A stretch of DNA of 32,526 nucleotides from Rhodococcus sp. (in: high G+C Gram-positive bacteria) (GCA_012515885.1 JAAYXN010000059.1:1-32526); one strand, 5' to 3'. Numbered from the stretch's first letter, positions 1 to 10,332 are shown. Translations and numbers: made by a program. The notes: generated by a model not told the origin, from the letters alone.

Positions 1-165
1 GACCCGAGGGTGTGGTTCCTATCGGGGTTGTCATCACTGTCATGTGTGTGCCTGTTTCCCCGCTCTGGCTGTCAGCGTGGATGTGTCTCACAACTAGGCT
101 GGCAGCCAGGGCAGGAACCCTGTGAGAGCACGAAAAACCCTGTGACAGCGAAGGCGAGAACGCAA

Positions 166-1245
166 CTACACGTTAAACCGGAACTCCACGACATCGCCGT
201 CGGCCATGGTGTAGTCCTTGCCTTCCATGCGGACCTTGCCTGCCGCCTTAGCTGCGGCCATGGAACCGGCCTCAATCAGATCCTCAAACGAGACGATCTC
301 GGCCTTAATGAAGCCGCGCTCAAAATCCGTGTGAATCACGCCAGCAGCCTGAGGGGCCGTATCGCCCTTACGGATCGTCCAAGCCCGCGCTTCCTTCGGG
401 CCCGCCGTCAAATACGTCTGCAAACCAAGCGTATGGAAACCAGTACGCGCCAACGCATGCAGACCCGGCTCGGACTGGCCAATCGACTCCAACAACTCAA
501 GCGCCGACTCGTCGTCCAGCTCCAACAGCTCGGCTTCAACCTTCGCGTCCAAGAACACGGCGTCAGCGGGCGCAACAGCCTCACGCAACTCCGCCTTCTT
601 CGCATCATCGGTAAGCACCGACTCATCCGCATTGAACACGTAGAGGAACGGCTTCGTCGTCATCATGTTCAGTTCACGAAGCAGCGAGAAATCCAGCTTG
701 TCCTTCGCCGAAAACAGAGTCTTGCCCTCTTCCAGCACGGCCTGAGCCTTCAACGCCTCATCGTGCTGGGGTTTGAGCTCCTTGTTCTTCTTCGCTTCCT
801 TCTCCAGACGCGGCACAGCCTTCTCCAGCGTCTGCATGTCAGCGAGAATCAACTCGGTCTCGATGATCTCGATATCAGCGAGCGGATCAACCTTGCCATC
901 AACATGGATGACATCGTCGTCGGCAAACACACGAACGACCTGGCAGATCGCGTCCGCCTCACGGATGTTCGCAAGGAACTTATTGCCCAGGCCCGCGCCC
1001 TCAGACGCGCCCTTCACAATGCCTGCAATGTCGACGAACGACACGGTGGCAGGGACCAGACGCTCAGACCCAAACACCTTGGCGAGCTGCCCCAACCGCG
1101 GGTCCGGCAACTCGACGACGCCAACATTCGGCTCAATCGTGGCGAACGGATAGTTCGCAGCAAGGACGTCGTTCTTCGTCAACGCGTTAAAAAGCGTCGA
1201 CTTGCCGACGTTGGGAAGACCGACGATTCCAAGGGTAAGGCTCAC
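166..1245 (-). CDS. ychF: Redox-regulated ATPase/GTPase YchF (Obg family)
   Basis: 359 aa ORF starting [44 protein letters not shown] (G1 P-loop), ending [14 protein letters not shown], a typical YchF TGS C-terminus. Confidence 0.97.
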   Translation of the reverse strand: MSLTLGIVGLPNVGKSTLFNALTKNDVLAANYPFATIEPNVGVVELPDPRLGQLAKVFGSERLVPATVSFVDIAGIVKGASEGAGLGNKFLANIREADAICQVVRVFADDDVIHVDGKVDPLADIEIIETELILADMQTLEKAVPRLEKEAKKNKELKPQHDEALKAQAVLEEGKTLFSAKDKLDFSLLRELNMMTTKPFLYVFNADESVLTDDAKKAELREAVAPADAVFLDAKVEAELLELDDESALELLESIGQSEPGLHALARTGFHTLGLQTYLTAGPKEARAWTIRKGDTAPQAAGVIHTDFERGFIKAEIVSFEDLIEAGSMAAAKAAGKVRMEGKDYTMADGDVVEFRFNV

Positions 1246-1295
1246 GATCGATGGATTCTACGTCGTCCGCGAGCCTTACCGGAACATGCGGTGGG

Positions 1296-1730
1296 TTACC
1301 AGCTACTCGAAGATGCCGAACCTGCAGCCGAAACCGCCGCGATGATGATGAAGATCCACAGCACAAAAAGAAGGCCCCAGCCGATGATGAAGATCCACAT
1401 CGCGATCTTGCCGAGGCTCTTCGCCCGGTCAGACGCATACTGTGCGCCCTGGTAATCGCCGGCAGCCCACTTCGGGTACACGTCGTGCACGTGATTCCAT
1501 GCGGCGAACGCGATCGGCCAAAAGAAGATGATCGTAGCCACGGCCCACCCCGCGTTGCGCGGCGGCAGCGGGACACCAGTGGACGAAACGATTTGCCCAG
1601 GTGCGGCCTGTGCACCGTAGGCGCCATACTGCGCGGCCGCGGGATATTGAGCAGTCGCTGTCGACTGATCGGTGTACTGCGAAAACTGCTGCCCCCCATA
1701 CGCCTGCTGATGCTGCGACGGATCGGTGAT
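1296..1730 (-). CDS. Small CD225/dispanin-like membrane protein with a Q/Y/A-rich N-terminus; apparent ATC start
   Basis: The ORF track gives only 81 aa from an internal GTG at 1541. The frame is open upstream: ITDPSQHQQAYGGQQFSQYTDQSTATAQYPAAAQYGAYGAQAAPGQIVSSTGVPLPPRNAGWAVATIIFFWPIAFAAWNHV..., two TM segments separated by WAAGDYQGAQYASDRAKSLGKIA. GAGGGG sits about 8 nt upstream of ATC at 1728-1730. Confidence 0.7.
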   Translation of the reverse strand: MTDPSQHQQAYGGQQFSQYTDQSTATAQYPAAAQYGAYGAQAAPGQIVSSTGVPLPPRNAGWAVATIIFFWPIAFAAWNHVHDVYPKWAAGDYQGAQYASDRAKSLGKIAMWIFIIGWGLLFVLWIFIIIAAVSAAGSASSSSW

Positions 1731-1915
1731 GGTGGAATCCCCTCGAAGGTGTAATGAGACGGGAAGAATCTAGCCGATAACCGCATGATTACCGAACTCG
1801 ACAAAACCCACACCAACTGCGAACACTTCCGAAGCCCTACACGCCGCACGCCCGTTCAGTCAGTACGATCGGTCACGCCGAGAGTGACTGCACCGGCAGA
1901 CGGAGGGAACAACGC

Positions 1916-3136
1916 GTGGCCCAAGAACACACTGCACAGTCAGCGAAGCCAGATCGCGGTCAACTCATCGGCAAAGGCGGCATGTGGCTCGCGAAATGGT
2001 CACTCATCGTGGTGTCCATCGCCGCAGGCGCCTGGGTGCTCGGATGGATCATTGAAGAACTGTGGGTCATCATCCTCCCGGTCCTCCTCGCCATCGTTGT
2101 CGCCACCGTTCTCTGGCCACCGACACGAGCGATGACCAAACGTGGCGTCCCTCCAGCCGCAGCTGCTGCCCTCTCGCTGATACTCGCCTTCGGCGTTGGT
2201 GCAGGCATCATCGCTGGCATCGTCCCGTCGGTCGTCAGCCAAGCCCCAGATCTGGCAAACCAAGCGACCCAAGGCATCCAGCAGGTCCAAGACTGGGTGA
2301 AGGGCCCGCCAATTAACCTGCGTGATGAACAGCTCGACGAGGTCGTGCACGTGGTGGTCAACAAGGTCCAAGAAAGCGGATCGATGATCGCCTCCGGTGT
2401 GTTCACCGGCGTCACCACCGTCGGCTCGCTTCTGATCACGTTGGCTCTGGTGCTCGTCCTCACGTTCTTCTTCATCAAGGACGGCCCTCGCTTCGTCCCC
2501 TGGGTTCACGTCGTGTGCGGCAGTCGCGGTGGCCGTCACGTTGAAGCAGTTCTCGTCCGCATGTGGGACACCCTCGGCGGGTTCATTCGCACCCAAGCGA
2601 TAGTCAGTTTTATTGACGCATTCTTTATCGGCGTTGGCTTGTTGATCCTCGGGGTGCCCCTCGCGCCGGTGCTGGCGATCCTGACGTTCATCGGCGGGTT
2701 CATTCCGATTGTCGGTGCGTTTGTGGCTGGCGCGTTGGCTGTCCTCGTTGCACTGGTCGCCAACGGATTCACCACGGCCCTCATCGTGCTTGCCCTGATC
2801 ATCGCGGTCCAGCAGATCGAGGGCAACGTGCTCCAGCCCGTGCTGCAAAGCAAGACGATGAAGCTCCACGCCGTCGTGGTGCTTCTCGCCGTCACCGCGG
2901 GTGGTTCGGTATTTGGCATTGTGGGTGCGTTCCTCGCCGTGCCTGTCGCCGCTGTCGCAGCGGTGCTCATCCGCTATGTCGGTGAGCAAATCGATGAACG
3001 GGTCGGCGACTCTGAACCAAAAATGAGCGACATGGACGAGTTGGAAGTAGCTGTCTCCGACGCGTACTCCAAAGACTCCTCATCAGAGGATTCGTCATCG
3101 GACGGGTCAGACACGACATCGTCAGACGACAAGTAA
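1916..3136 (+). CDS. AI-2E family transporter (TqsA/PerM-like membrane protein)
   Basis: 406 aa, multiple TM segments, PerM-like C-terminal region (GGFIPIVGAFVAGALAVLVALV...QQIEGNVLQPVLQSKTMKLHAVVVLLAVTAGGSVFGIVGAFLAVPVAAV); GTG start preceded by CGGAGGG. Confidence 0.92.
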   Translation: MAQEHTAQSAKPDRGQLIGKGGMWLAKWSLIVVSIAAGAWVLGWIIEELWVIILPVLLAIVVATVLWPPTRAMTKRGVPPAAAAALSLILAFGVGAGIIAGIVPSVVSQAPDLANQATQGIQQVQDWVKGPPINLRDEQLDEVVHVVVNKVQESGSMIASGVFTGVTTVGSLLITLALVLVLTFFFIKDGPRFVPWVHVVCGSRGGRHVEAVLVRMWDTLGGFIRTQAIVSFIDAFFIGVGLLILGVPLAPVLAILTFIGGFIPIVGAFVAGALAVLVALVANGFTTALIVLALIIAVQQIEGNVLQPVLQSKTMKLHAVVVLLAVTAGGSVFGIVGAFLAVPVAAVAAVLIRYVGEQIDERVGDSEPKMSDMDELEVAVSDAYSKDSSSEDSSSDGSDTTSSDDK

Positions 3137-3180
3137 AACGTGGCGGCTCGGCGATCTCATCGCCGAGCCACCACGTTTAA
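3135..3180. terminator. Bidirectional intrinsic terminator between two convergent genes
   Basis: AAAACGTGGCGGCTCGGCGAT-CTC-ATCGCCGAGCCACCACGTTTAA: stem of about 18 bp with one G/U-type mismatch, A-tract on one side and T-tract on the other, lying at the stop codons of the transporter and sbcC. Confidence 0.85.
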
Positions 3181-6158
3181 CTGGCGATTGTTTCCAGATG
3201 TGATCCAGTGCGTCCCCGGATGACGTGGAGCCGCGATGGGATGCGCTGACGCATCTCGTCGACGTGACTGACGATGCCCACGACGCGTCCACCGTCACGG
3301 AGTTCGTCCAGCACCCCCATCACCGCATCGAGGGTGTCCGCGTCGAGCGTTCCGAACCCTTCGTCAATGAACATCGTGTCGAGCACCACTCCCCCGGACT
3401 CGGCAGCAACGACGTCGGCGAGCCCCAACGCGAGTGACAGTGACGCCAGGAACGACTCACCACCTGAGAGAGTTTTCGCGGATCGGACAGCTCCGGTGAA
3501 ATCGTCCCGGATATCGAGGCCAAGACCACCTCGCTTGCCGTGAGAGCCTGCGGAATCTGAATGGACGAATTCGTAACGTCCCCCGGACATGCGACGCAGT
3601 CGGACCGATGCGGACGCCGCCACTTCTTCTAACCGCGCGGCCAAGACGTACGCACTGAGCGACATCTTGCGGATGTTGGCTCCGCGGCCTGCCACCACAT
3701 CAGCAAGCGCCGCCAATTGGTCATGTCGTGCCTGCACCGGGCCGATCTTCTCCATGGCGTCACGCAGTTGGCTTCCGTACCGTTCAAGGCCAGACAGCGT
3801 CCGCTCAGTTTCAGCAGCGGCTGCGATGGCGTCGGCTTCAGCATCAGCTGCCTGCTGAGCGCGCTGCGCCAAATCGTCGACGTCGACTGCAATGTCATCA
3901 GCCAGCGCCGCGATCTCCGGCTCTTCCAACACCGCTTGCGCAGACACCTCTCGATCCCTGGCAGCACTAAGGATTCCATCGATCTCTGCGAGCTGCTGAT
4001 CGGTACGTACCGCAGCGAGTGCGTCAGCGACGTCGGCAAACCCCGCTTCAGCAGCCGTCTCTCGCACCCGCGAATCAGCTTCTGCTGCGGCTGTTTCGCT
4101 ACGAAGCGCGTCATCACGCGCATCGACGAGCGTTGATGCCAGCTTCTCCAGTTGGTCCAGCCGAGCACGCCGAGCCGTGACCGAGCTGTCTGTGCCTGCA
4201 ACCTGCGCGAGCTTGGCGCGGATTTCCTGGATGCGCGCGCGCCGTGACTCGATCTGACCGGACACCTCGGCGCGGGTAAGGCCGAGGTGTTCCTTGCGCG
4301 CTGCAAGAGTCTGCGAGCGTTCGACAGCAGCGTTCAATGCAGCCTGCCGAGATGATAGTTCGTCAGCAGCGGCCGTAGCCGCGTTGTAGGCGGCAGAGGC
4401 CGCGGCCAGTTCGGTGTGTGCACTGTCTGCATCGCGTGTGCCCACGCGTTCTTGCACCCGCTCAACCGCTGCATTGGCATCCTTCGCTGCGCTAGCTGCG
4501 GCATTGAACTTTTCGTGTGTCCGTTGCTCGGCACGCTGCGCTGCCTGCTCGTCGTCTTCGCTGACGACGACGCCGGTGGCCGACGCAGGTTGGGGGTGCT
4601 CGCATGACCCGCACACAGCACAGGGCTGGCCGTCTTCGAGGCCCGCGGCCAGCTCGGCGGCCATTCCATTGATGCGCTGCTCACGCAACGTCAGCCACTG
4701 CTCGCGCGCGCTATTCCAGCTGGTGCGGCAGGCCTGTTCTGCCGCGGCAGCTTTCGATGCTGCGGCAGCCAGTTGCGTCAGTTGATCAACGGCCGCTACG
4801 ACCTCTGCGGCTTCGCGGCGTTCACGCTCGCGTACCGACACGATCTCTGCTGCCTTCTCCGCGGCAATGACGGCGCTGCGTAGATGCTCAACGTTCTCAG
4901 GTAGTTCAGCAAGCTCACGGGAAACCTGGGCTAGCTCACTATCTATCTGTTCGATGCTGGCCTGAGCCTGAGCGCTTTCTGACTCAAGTGCGTCAGCTTC
5001 ACGAGACTGTTGAACAGCATCATCGAGTCGAACAATGTCGTTCTGCCACTGCCGGATTGCGTCGCGAATGGTGTTGCGGGACTGCCCGGTCGGTGGCCAC
5101 GTCAACTCGCTTGCCACCTTCTCGGCACCTGGGATCTGGTGCAGCCGAGCCGTGATGTCGTCAACTCGCTGACGGTCAGCTTGTGCCTGCGCTCGCTGGC
5201 GCTTCGCATCCGCTTCGGCACTGGCAACCGGGGCAGCGCGCCGCGCTGCCGCAGCTTCCTGGGCGTACCGTTCGCGCTCGGCATTGCCCTGCTTGAGTTT
5301 GTTCAACTCATCGAGAGCACGGTGTTTGCGCACGTGCCGATCACGCACCGTACGGCCCTGCGTCAGCGCATCGTTGGCGGCCTTGAGCTGTGCACTGGCC
5401 TCCGTCTTGGCTGCTGCGGACTCATCGCGGGCCAGTACGGCTTCGTCAAGCAACTTCTGTGCCCACGTCAAGGGATCTGCATCGGCACCTGCCTCGATCC
5501 CGGCGGTTGCCATGATGCGTGAGGTCACGTCATCAATACCCCGCCGCTGCTCGGAGAGGGCTTGCTCGCTGAGCTTGCGCTGATTCTTAAACCACTCCTC
5601 GACCGAACCGAATCGGAAGGTGTCAAACAGTCGCTCTAACAGCACACCTCGCTCGTCGCTGTCCGCGCGCAGAAACCTCGCGAACTCACCCTGCGGCAGG
5701 AGAACAACCTGAAAGAACTGATCCGCGGTCATACCGACGAGACGACTGATTTCCGCAGCGATATCGGGAATACGCGAGAGGTTTTCTCCAGACCCGTCAA
5801 GCCACTCGAGCGTCGCTTTCGCCTGCTGCTTTACGGTGCCGTCACCACGCTTTTTGGCGCGTTCAAACTCGGGGCTACGAATCACGCGTATCCGTCGACC
5901 ACCAACTGTCGCCTCCAAAGACACTGTGGGCGTGGCACCTTGGGGAGCGTGATCGGAAAGAAGACGCTTACCGTCCTTTCGTGCACCGGGAACCGTGCCG
6001 TACAGCGCGAAGGCAACGGCATCGAGCACCGTGGTTTTACCCGCCCCCGTTTGACCGTGCAGCAGGAACAGCCCGTCTGCCCCCAACTTGTCGAAGTCGA
6101 CACACACGGTCTCTGAGAAGGGACCGAAGGACGTGATCTCCAGCTGATGAAGCCTCAT
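3177..6158 (-). CDS. sbcC: SbcC exonuclease subunit (SMC-like ATPase)
   Basis: MRLHQLEITSFGPFSETVCVDFDKLGADGLFLLHGQTGAGKTTVLDAVAFALYG (Walker A), CxxC zinc hook CAVCGSCEH, C-terminal LSGGESFLASLSLALGLADVV and FIDEGFGTLD. The true start is probably ATG at 6158 (ATGA overlap with sbcD), not the ORF-track start at 6251. Confidence 0.95.
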   Translation of the reverse strand: MRLHQLEITSFGPFSETVCVDFDKLGADGLFLLHGQTGAGKTTVLDAVAFALYGTVPGARKDGKRLLSDHAPQGATPTVSLEATVGGRRIRVIRSPEFERAKKRGDGTVKQQAKATLEWLDGSGENLSRIPDIAAEISRLVGMTADQFFQVVLLPQGEFARFLRADSDERGVLLERLFDTFRFGSVEEWFKNQRKLSEQALSEQRRGIDDVTSRIMATAGIEAGADADPLTWAQKLLDEAVLARDESAAAKTEASAQLKAANDALTQGRTVRDRHVRKHRALDELNKLKQGNAERERYAQEAAAARRAAPVASAEADAKRQRAQAQADRQRVDDITARLHQIPGAEKVASELTWPPTGQSRNTIRDAIRQWQNDIVRLDDAVQQSREADALESESAQAQASIEQIDSELAQVSRELAELPENVEHLRSAVIAAEKAAEIVSVRERERREAAEVVAAVDQLTQLAAAASKAAAAEQACRTSWNSAREQWLTLREQRINGMAAELAAGLEDGQPCAVCGSCEHPQPASATGVVVSEDDEQAAQRAEQRTHEKFNAAASAAKDANAAVERVQERVGTRDADSAHTELAAASAAYNAATAAADELSSRQAALNAAVERSQTLAARKEHLGLTRAEVSGQIESRRARIQEIRAKLAQVAGTDSSVTARRARLDQLEKLASTLVDARDDALRSETAAAEADSRVRETAAEAGFADVADALAAVRTDQQLAEIDGILSAARDREVSAQAVLEEPEIAALADDIAVDVDDLAQRAQQAADAEADAIAAAAETERTLSGLERYGSQLRDAMEKIGPVQARHDQLAALADVVAGRGANIRKMSLSAYVLAARLEEVAASASVRLRRMSGGRYEFVHSDSAGSHGKRGGLGLDIRDDFTGAVRSAKTLSGGESFLASLSLALGLADVVAAESGGVVLDTMFIDEGFGTLDADTLDAVMGVLDELRDGGRVVGIVSHVDEMRQRIPSRLHVIRGRTGSHLETIAS

Positions 6159-7345
6159 GCCGTCATCTCCTCGGATCCGGCGGACGAGCGACTGGTTTGA
6201 GCGCTGGCTTCCGTGCCGCGGCCAGTTGATTCCAGAGCCTGCTGCATCCACTCCAGTTCCGCGGATGTGGGCTCACCGTGAACATCGGTGAGGAAGGACT
6301 GCATGATCTCGATATCGCTGCGTCCACGTACCTTCTCGCGGTACTGCAGCACCGCGCCCGCTTGCGGACGCCGCCATTCCAGATGCACGGCGTGCGGGAA
6401 ACGCACCTGAAGCGCCCGCATGGCGTCCACTGGACGCTTGAGGTCCGTAAGAATCGCGGATACGTAGTGCTCTTGAGCGTCAGCGAACTGCTCTGACGTC
6501 AACAGCTCGTCCAGGGTGCCTTCAATTTGGCTCAGGCCCCGAACTTCTGGAAGGTCGACGCGCTGCACTGCCGCCAACCCGTTGGCGTCAAGGTCAACAA
6601 TCAGCACTGCCTTGCGGTGGGACCGCTCGCCAAACGAATACGGAAGCGGCGAACCTGAATAGCGGACGTTCTCGCGCAAGGTCTGCGGAGAATGCAGATG
6701 CCCCAGCGCCACGTAATCAACACCATCGAACGCCGATGCTGGAACGGTCTCCACACCGCCTACCGAAATGGACCGTTCCGAACCCGTGGCCTCAGCACCC
6801 ACCACGAACGCGTGCGCCAACACCACAGACCTCGCATCATCCCCACGATCATCAAGATCAGCGCGAACACGACCCATAGCGGCCGCGAGGATGTCCGTGT
6901 GCGAGCGCGCCTCAGGAACGCCCAACTCGGCGCGAGTGATTTCTGGCTCAAGATAGGGGATTCCATAGAAGTAGACCGGCCCGTGCTCGTCACTAAGAAC
7001 AACGGGCTTCCCGACAGTCGACACCTTCGTCACAAGATGCAGGCCGCCTAAGGCGGTAAACGCCGAGCCAGCGCCGAGCCGCGTAGCGGAATCGTGATTG
7101 CCCGACGTGGCAACAATGATGGCCCCCGCTTCACGGATGGCTTGAAAGCCGCGGTCACAGACGGCCACCGCATTGGAGCTGGGGATGGAACGGTCATAAA
7201 TATCGCCAGGAACAACTACGACGTCAACGGCATGCTCGGCGACAAGCGCCGCGATGTCGGTGAGCACGTGCTCCTGGTCAGACAGGAGATCGACACCATG
7301 AAACGTGCGGCCTATGTGCCAGTCGCTAGTGTGCAAGATCTTCAT
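6155..7345 (-). CDS. sbcD: SbcD exonuclease subunit (Mre11-like nuclease)
   Basis: MKILHTSDWHIGRTFHGVDLL... VVPGDIYDR, TSGNHDSATRL, ALGHLHSPQ metallophosphoesterase motifs; stop overlaps the sbcC start. Confidence 0.95.
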   Translation of the reverse strand: MKILHTSDWHIGRTFHGVDLLSDQEHVLTDIAALVAEHAVDVVVVPGDIYDRSIPSSNAVAVCDRGFQAIREAGAIIVATSGNHDSATRLGAGSAFTALGGLHLVTKVSTVGKPVVLSDEHGPVYFYGIPYLEPEITRAELGVPEARSHTDILAAAMGRVRADLDDRGDDARSVVLAHAFVVGAEATGSERSISVGGVETVPASAFDGVDYVALGHLHSPQTLRENVRYSGSPLPYSFGERSHRKAVLIVDLDANGLAAVQRVDLPEVRGLSQIEGTLDELLTSEQFADAQEHYVSAILTDLKRPVDAMRALQVRFPHAVHLEWRRPQAGAVLQYREKVRGRSDIEIMQSFLTDVHGEPTSAELEWMQQALESTGRGTEASAQTSRSSAGSEEMTA

Positions 7346-7523
7346 AGCTAGGAACGTAGAGCACGGGACCGACAATGTTCGCTGACGGGCGCCGGATCTG
7401 GACGAACTTCGCGGCGCTACCCATCATTGCCGAGCGGATTGAGGGCATTCGAAGTGCGACACTCCCAACATTCCAGCGGCACACCGGCGGTACCGGGCGG
7501 TCAAGGCAAGTACTGTCGTTTGA

Positions 7524-8531
7524 GTGTCACGTAACCAACGCGCCCGTTCGGGGGTGCCACGCGAACGCCGATCGATCCTTCCGGGAGTTTTAGGACTCCC
7601 GGCGTGGGGCGCTGTCGCGGTCGCCGTGGGCTTCACTCTTGTCGGGTTCGGTGTGGACGCAGTCAGCGGCAACGAGCTGACCTCGACGTTCTCGGCGTTT
7701 TATGCACTGGGTTGCCTGCTGGCAATCCTCGTTGCTGCTCAGCGGGCAGTGTTCACCGCGATGGTGCAGCCGCCGTTGATCCTGTTCGGTGCCGTGCCGC
7801 TGGGCCAGTTCGTTCTCGCCGACGGGTCCAGCCTTGCCCTCCGCGACCTTGCCATCAACGTCGCGTACCCGCTGGTTGACCGCTTTCCTGTCATGTTGGC
7901 CACCACCGCGGCAACGGTCATTATCGGAATTTTGCGGCTGACGGTGCTAAGCCGCGATCAGGGTGGCGAGCAGCGTCGGCAAGACCGGCGGCGGCCTTCC
8001 CAACGTGGCACCTCGAAAAAGTCGTCAGCGAGAGAGTCGTCGGCGAAGACGACGGCTATCAACACGCAGAAGCCGCGGCCACCCCGGAAAGATCGCGACG
8101 CCACCGATCCCATTCGCCGTACCCGCGAGCCTGCTCCGACGGCGCGAACGTCTGGGCGTCCGGCACCGGGGCGCGGGACTGCACCGCAGCGAGGCCCCCA
8201 GCCGAATCCGCGCCGCGCAGCAGATCCGCAGCGTGCACAGCAACCAGGGCCCGACCCGCGACGCGCTGCCCCGCAGCCGGGGCGTGGGCCCGCACCCTCA
8301 CCGCGGCGCGCTCCAGGACCGGCACCTCAGCGCGAGCCCGCGCGGGGACGATCGCAGGATCCTCGGCGTATGCCGGAACAGCCTCAGCGTGCACACGAAC
8401 CTCAACGTGGCAGCGAGCCCCGCCGTCGGCCGCAGCCGCGTCCGCCCTTTGACGAGGTGCCAGCGCATCCGGTTCCGCAGGTGCGGTACCGCGAACGCGG
8501 CGACCGTTCCCCCTTCGAGAGAAACGACTAG
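7524..8531 (+). CDS. DUF6542-type membrane protein with a long Arg/Pro/Gln-rich C-terminal tail
   Basis: N-terminal four-TM-like region LPGVLGLPAWGAVAVAVGFTLVGFGVDAVSG... then a low-complexity basic tail (RRAADPQRAQQPGPDPRRAAPQPGRG...). Convergent with ispH, as in many Mycobacteriales (from memory). Confidence 0.7.
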   Translation: MSRNQRARSGVPRERRSILPGVLGLPAWGAVAVAVGFTLVGFGVDAVSGNELTSTFSAFYALGCLLAILVAAQRAVFTAMVQPPLILFGAVPLGQFVLADGSSLALRDLAINVAYPLVDRFPVMLATTAATVIIGILRLTVLSRDQGGEQRRQDRRRPSQRGTSKKSSARESSAKTTAINTQKPRPPRKDRDATDPIRRTREPAPTARTSGRPAPGRGTAPQRGPQPNPRRAADPQRAQQPGPDPRRAAPQPGRGPAPSPRRAPGPAPQREPARGRSQDPRRMPEQPQRAHEPQRGSEPRRRPQPRPPFDEVPAHPVPQVRYRERGDRSPFERND

Positions 8532-8540
8532 GCGGGAAAC

Positions 8541-8565
8541 GTCTAGCGGCCGACCGCCGCTAGAC
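8541..8565. terminator. Hairpin between convergent genes, likely bidirectional terminator
   Basis: GTCTAGCGGC-CGACC-GCCGCTAGAC, perfect 10-bp stem with 5-nt loop; no strong T-tract. Confidence 0.6.
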
Positions 8566-8570
8566 CGTCC

Positions 8571-9581
8571 TTACCCGGATTGCCGGGCTGCACGCAGTTC
8601 ACGTGGCAGCGCGAAAACGAGTGTTTCGTTGGCGGTCGTCACGGACTGCACGTCAGCGAAGCCGTGTTCTGCGAGCAGATCGACCACTCCGCGCACCAGA
8701 ATCTCCGGCACAGATGCGCCAGAGGTGATACCGACGGTGCGGACGCCGTCGAGCCAGGCCAGGTCTACTTCACGCGCGTAGTCGACCAGGTAGGAGGCTT
8801 TCGCTCCAGCACCAAGTGCCACCTCGACCAGACGGACCGAGTTTGAGGAGTTGCGCGATCCCACCACGATCACCAGGTCACACTCGGGTGCCATCGCCTT
8901 GACCGCTACCTGACGGTTTTGGGTGGCGTAGCAAATGTCGTCGCTCGGCGGATCCTGCAGGCCGGGGAATCGTTCACGCAGGCGAGCAACCGTCTGCATC
9001 GTTTCGTCGACGCTCAGAGTGGTTTGGGACAGCCAGATGACCTTGGACTCGTCGCGCACGGTGACGTTATCCACTGCGTTGGGGCCATCAACGAGTTGCA
9101 CGTGGTCGGGGGCTTCTCCGGCGGTGCCCTCGACCTCTTCGTGCCCTTCGTGGCCGATGAGCAAAATGTCGTAGTCGTCGCGGGCGAAACGTTTCGCTTC
9201 CTGGTGCACCTTGGTCACGAGCGGGCAGGTGGCGTCGATGGTGTGCAGGTTGCGCTCTGCGGCGGCCTCATGCACTGCCGGCGAAACGCCGTGTGCCGAG
9301 AACACCAGCAGCGACCCTTCTGGCACCTCGTCGGTCTCGTCTACGAAGATAACGCCCTGGTCGGTGAGTGTTTCCACGACGTGGCGGTTGTGCACGATCT
9401 CCTTGCGGACATAGATCGGTGCACCGTGCTTCTCCAGTGCTTTTTCGACCGTTTCGACCGCACGATCGACGCCTGCGCAGTAGCCGCGCGGCTCTGCGAG
9501 CAGCACTCGCTTGGCCCCGGTGTGGGGACCGGTGCCTGCGGATCGGGTGATGCCGAGGTTGAGGGGTACAGCCGAAGTCAT
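8571..9581 (-). CDS. ispH: 4-hydroxy-3-methylbut-2-enyl diphosphate reductase
   Basis: [91 protein letters not shown]. Start [10 protein letters not shown] at 9581 is more plausible than 9623. Confidence 0.96.
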   Translation of the reverse strand: MTSAVPLNLGITRSAGTGPHTGAKRVLLAEPRGYCAGVDRAVETVEKALEKHGAPIYVRKEIVHNRHVVETLTDQGVIFVDETDEVPEGSLLVFSAHGVSPAVHEAAAERNLHTIDATCPLVTKVHQEAKRFARDDYDILLIGHEGHEEVEGTAGEAPDHVQLVDGPNAVDNVTVRDESKVIWLSQTTLSVDETMQTVARLRERFPGLQDPPSDDICYATQNRQVAVKAMAPECDLVIVVGSRNSSNSVRLVEVALGAGAKASYLVDYAREVDLAWLDGVRTVGITSGASVPEILVRGVVDLLAEHGFADVQSVTTANETLVFALPRELRAARQSG

Positions 9582-9669
9582 GCCTCCCAGGGTACGGGCC
9601 GATGCACGACCTTGACAGCGCACGGGGAGTCAACTACCGAAATACCGATCTATCAGGCAGGCTATCGGC

Positions 9670-10332
9670 ATGATCCGACCACCTTTCGCGGCCCGAGTTG
9701 CGGCCGGTATTGCCGTTACCGCGGTAGAGGGCGCTATTAAGCTGCCTGGCGCTGCGGCCACCATGCCGATGACCGCTGTGAGTCAGGTTCTTCAAACCAC
9801 GATGCGTGTCCAGCAAACGATGACTGCGCTCGCGATTAAGGGCGATCAGGCGTTTGAACTCCTGCATTGGACGCAGGAGCCGGAGCAGCCCGAGTGGGCG
9901 GTATTTGACGAGGACACCCCGGCAGCGGCGTCGACGGCGACTCCGGCCACGTCCCGCGAGCATAAGAGCCGCACGGCGCCCAAGGCTGCGGCCACGAAGG
10001 CGTCGACAAACGGCTCTGACGTCGCGACTGCCTCGCTGAACTCCGATGGCTCCGATAAGGCACCCGGTCATTTCGCCCTGTACTCGCTGAATCCTGATGA
10101 GACCCCCGTCATTGCTGACGAGGTCACAGAGACTGTCGCCCCCGCGGAGATCCCCGAGATCGTCACCTACCTCGACTACGAGTCCCTCACTCTTGCGCAG
10201 TTGCGGGCCCGGCTCAAGAACCTGTCGGTCGAAGAGCTGACGACTCTGCTGGAGTTTGAAGACGCGACCTTGGCGCGGGCACCGTTCCAGACGATGATCG
10301 CGAACCGGATCACCACCGCCAAAGCCAAGTGA
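9670..10332 (+). CDS. Lipid droplet-associated-type protein (conserved in Mycobacteriales next to xseA)
   Basis: [60 protein letters not shown]-terminus; C-terminal [40 protein letters not shown]; overlaps the xseA start. Confidence 0.65.
   Translation: MIRPPFAARVAAGIAVTAVEGAIKLPGAAATMPMTAVSQVLQTTMRVQQTMTALAIKGDQAFELLHWTQEPEQPEWAVFDEDTPAAASTATPATSREHKSRTAPKAAATKASTNGSDVATASLNSDGSDKAPGHFALYSLNPDETPVIADEVTETVAPAEIPEIVTYLDYESLTLAQLRARLKNLSVEELTTLLEFEDATLARAPFQTMIANRITTAKAK

Noticed and set aside
10-1455. 481-aa plus-strand ORF covering ychF
   Set aside because: Antisense shadow of ychF; Arg/Leu-rich sequence with no domain pattern, typical of high-GC shadow ORFs.
2000-2989. 329-aa minus-strand ORF inside the AI-2E transporter
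   Set aside because: Antisense shadow; Asp/His/Arg-rich composition from complementing a TM-rich gene.
6159-6251. N-terminal extension of sbcC in the ORF track
   Set aside because: Overlaps the sbcD C-terminus out of frame; the ATG at 6158 with ATGA overlap starts the conserved MRLHQLEITSFGPF sequence.
8919-9740. 273-aa plus-strand ORF overlapping ispH
   Set aside because: Antisense shadow of ispH, which carries all diagnostic motifs on the minus strand.
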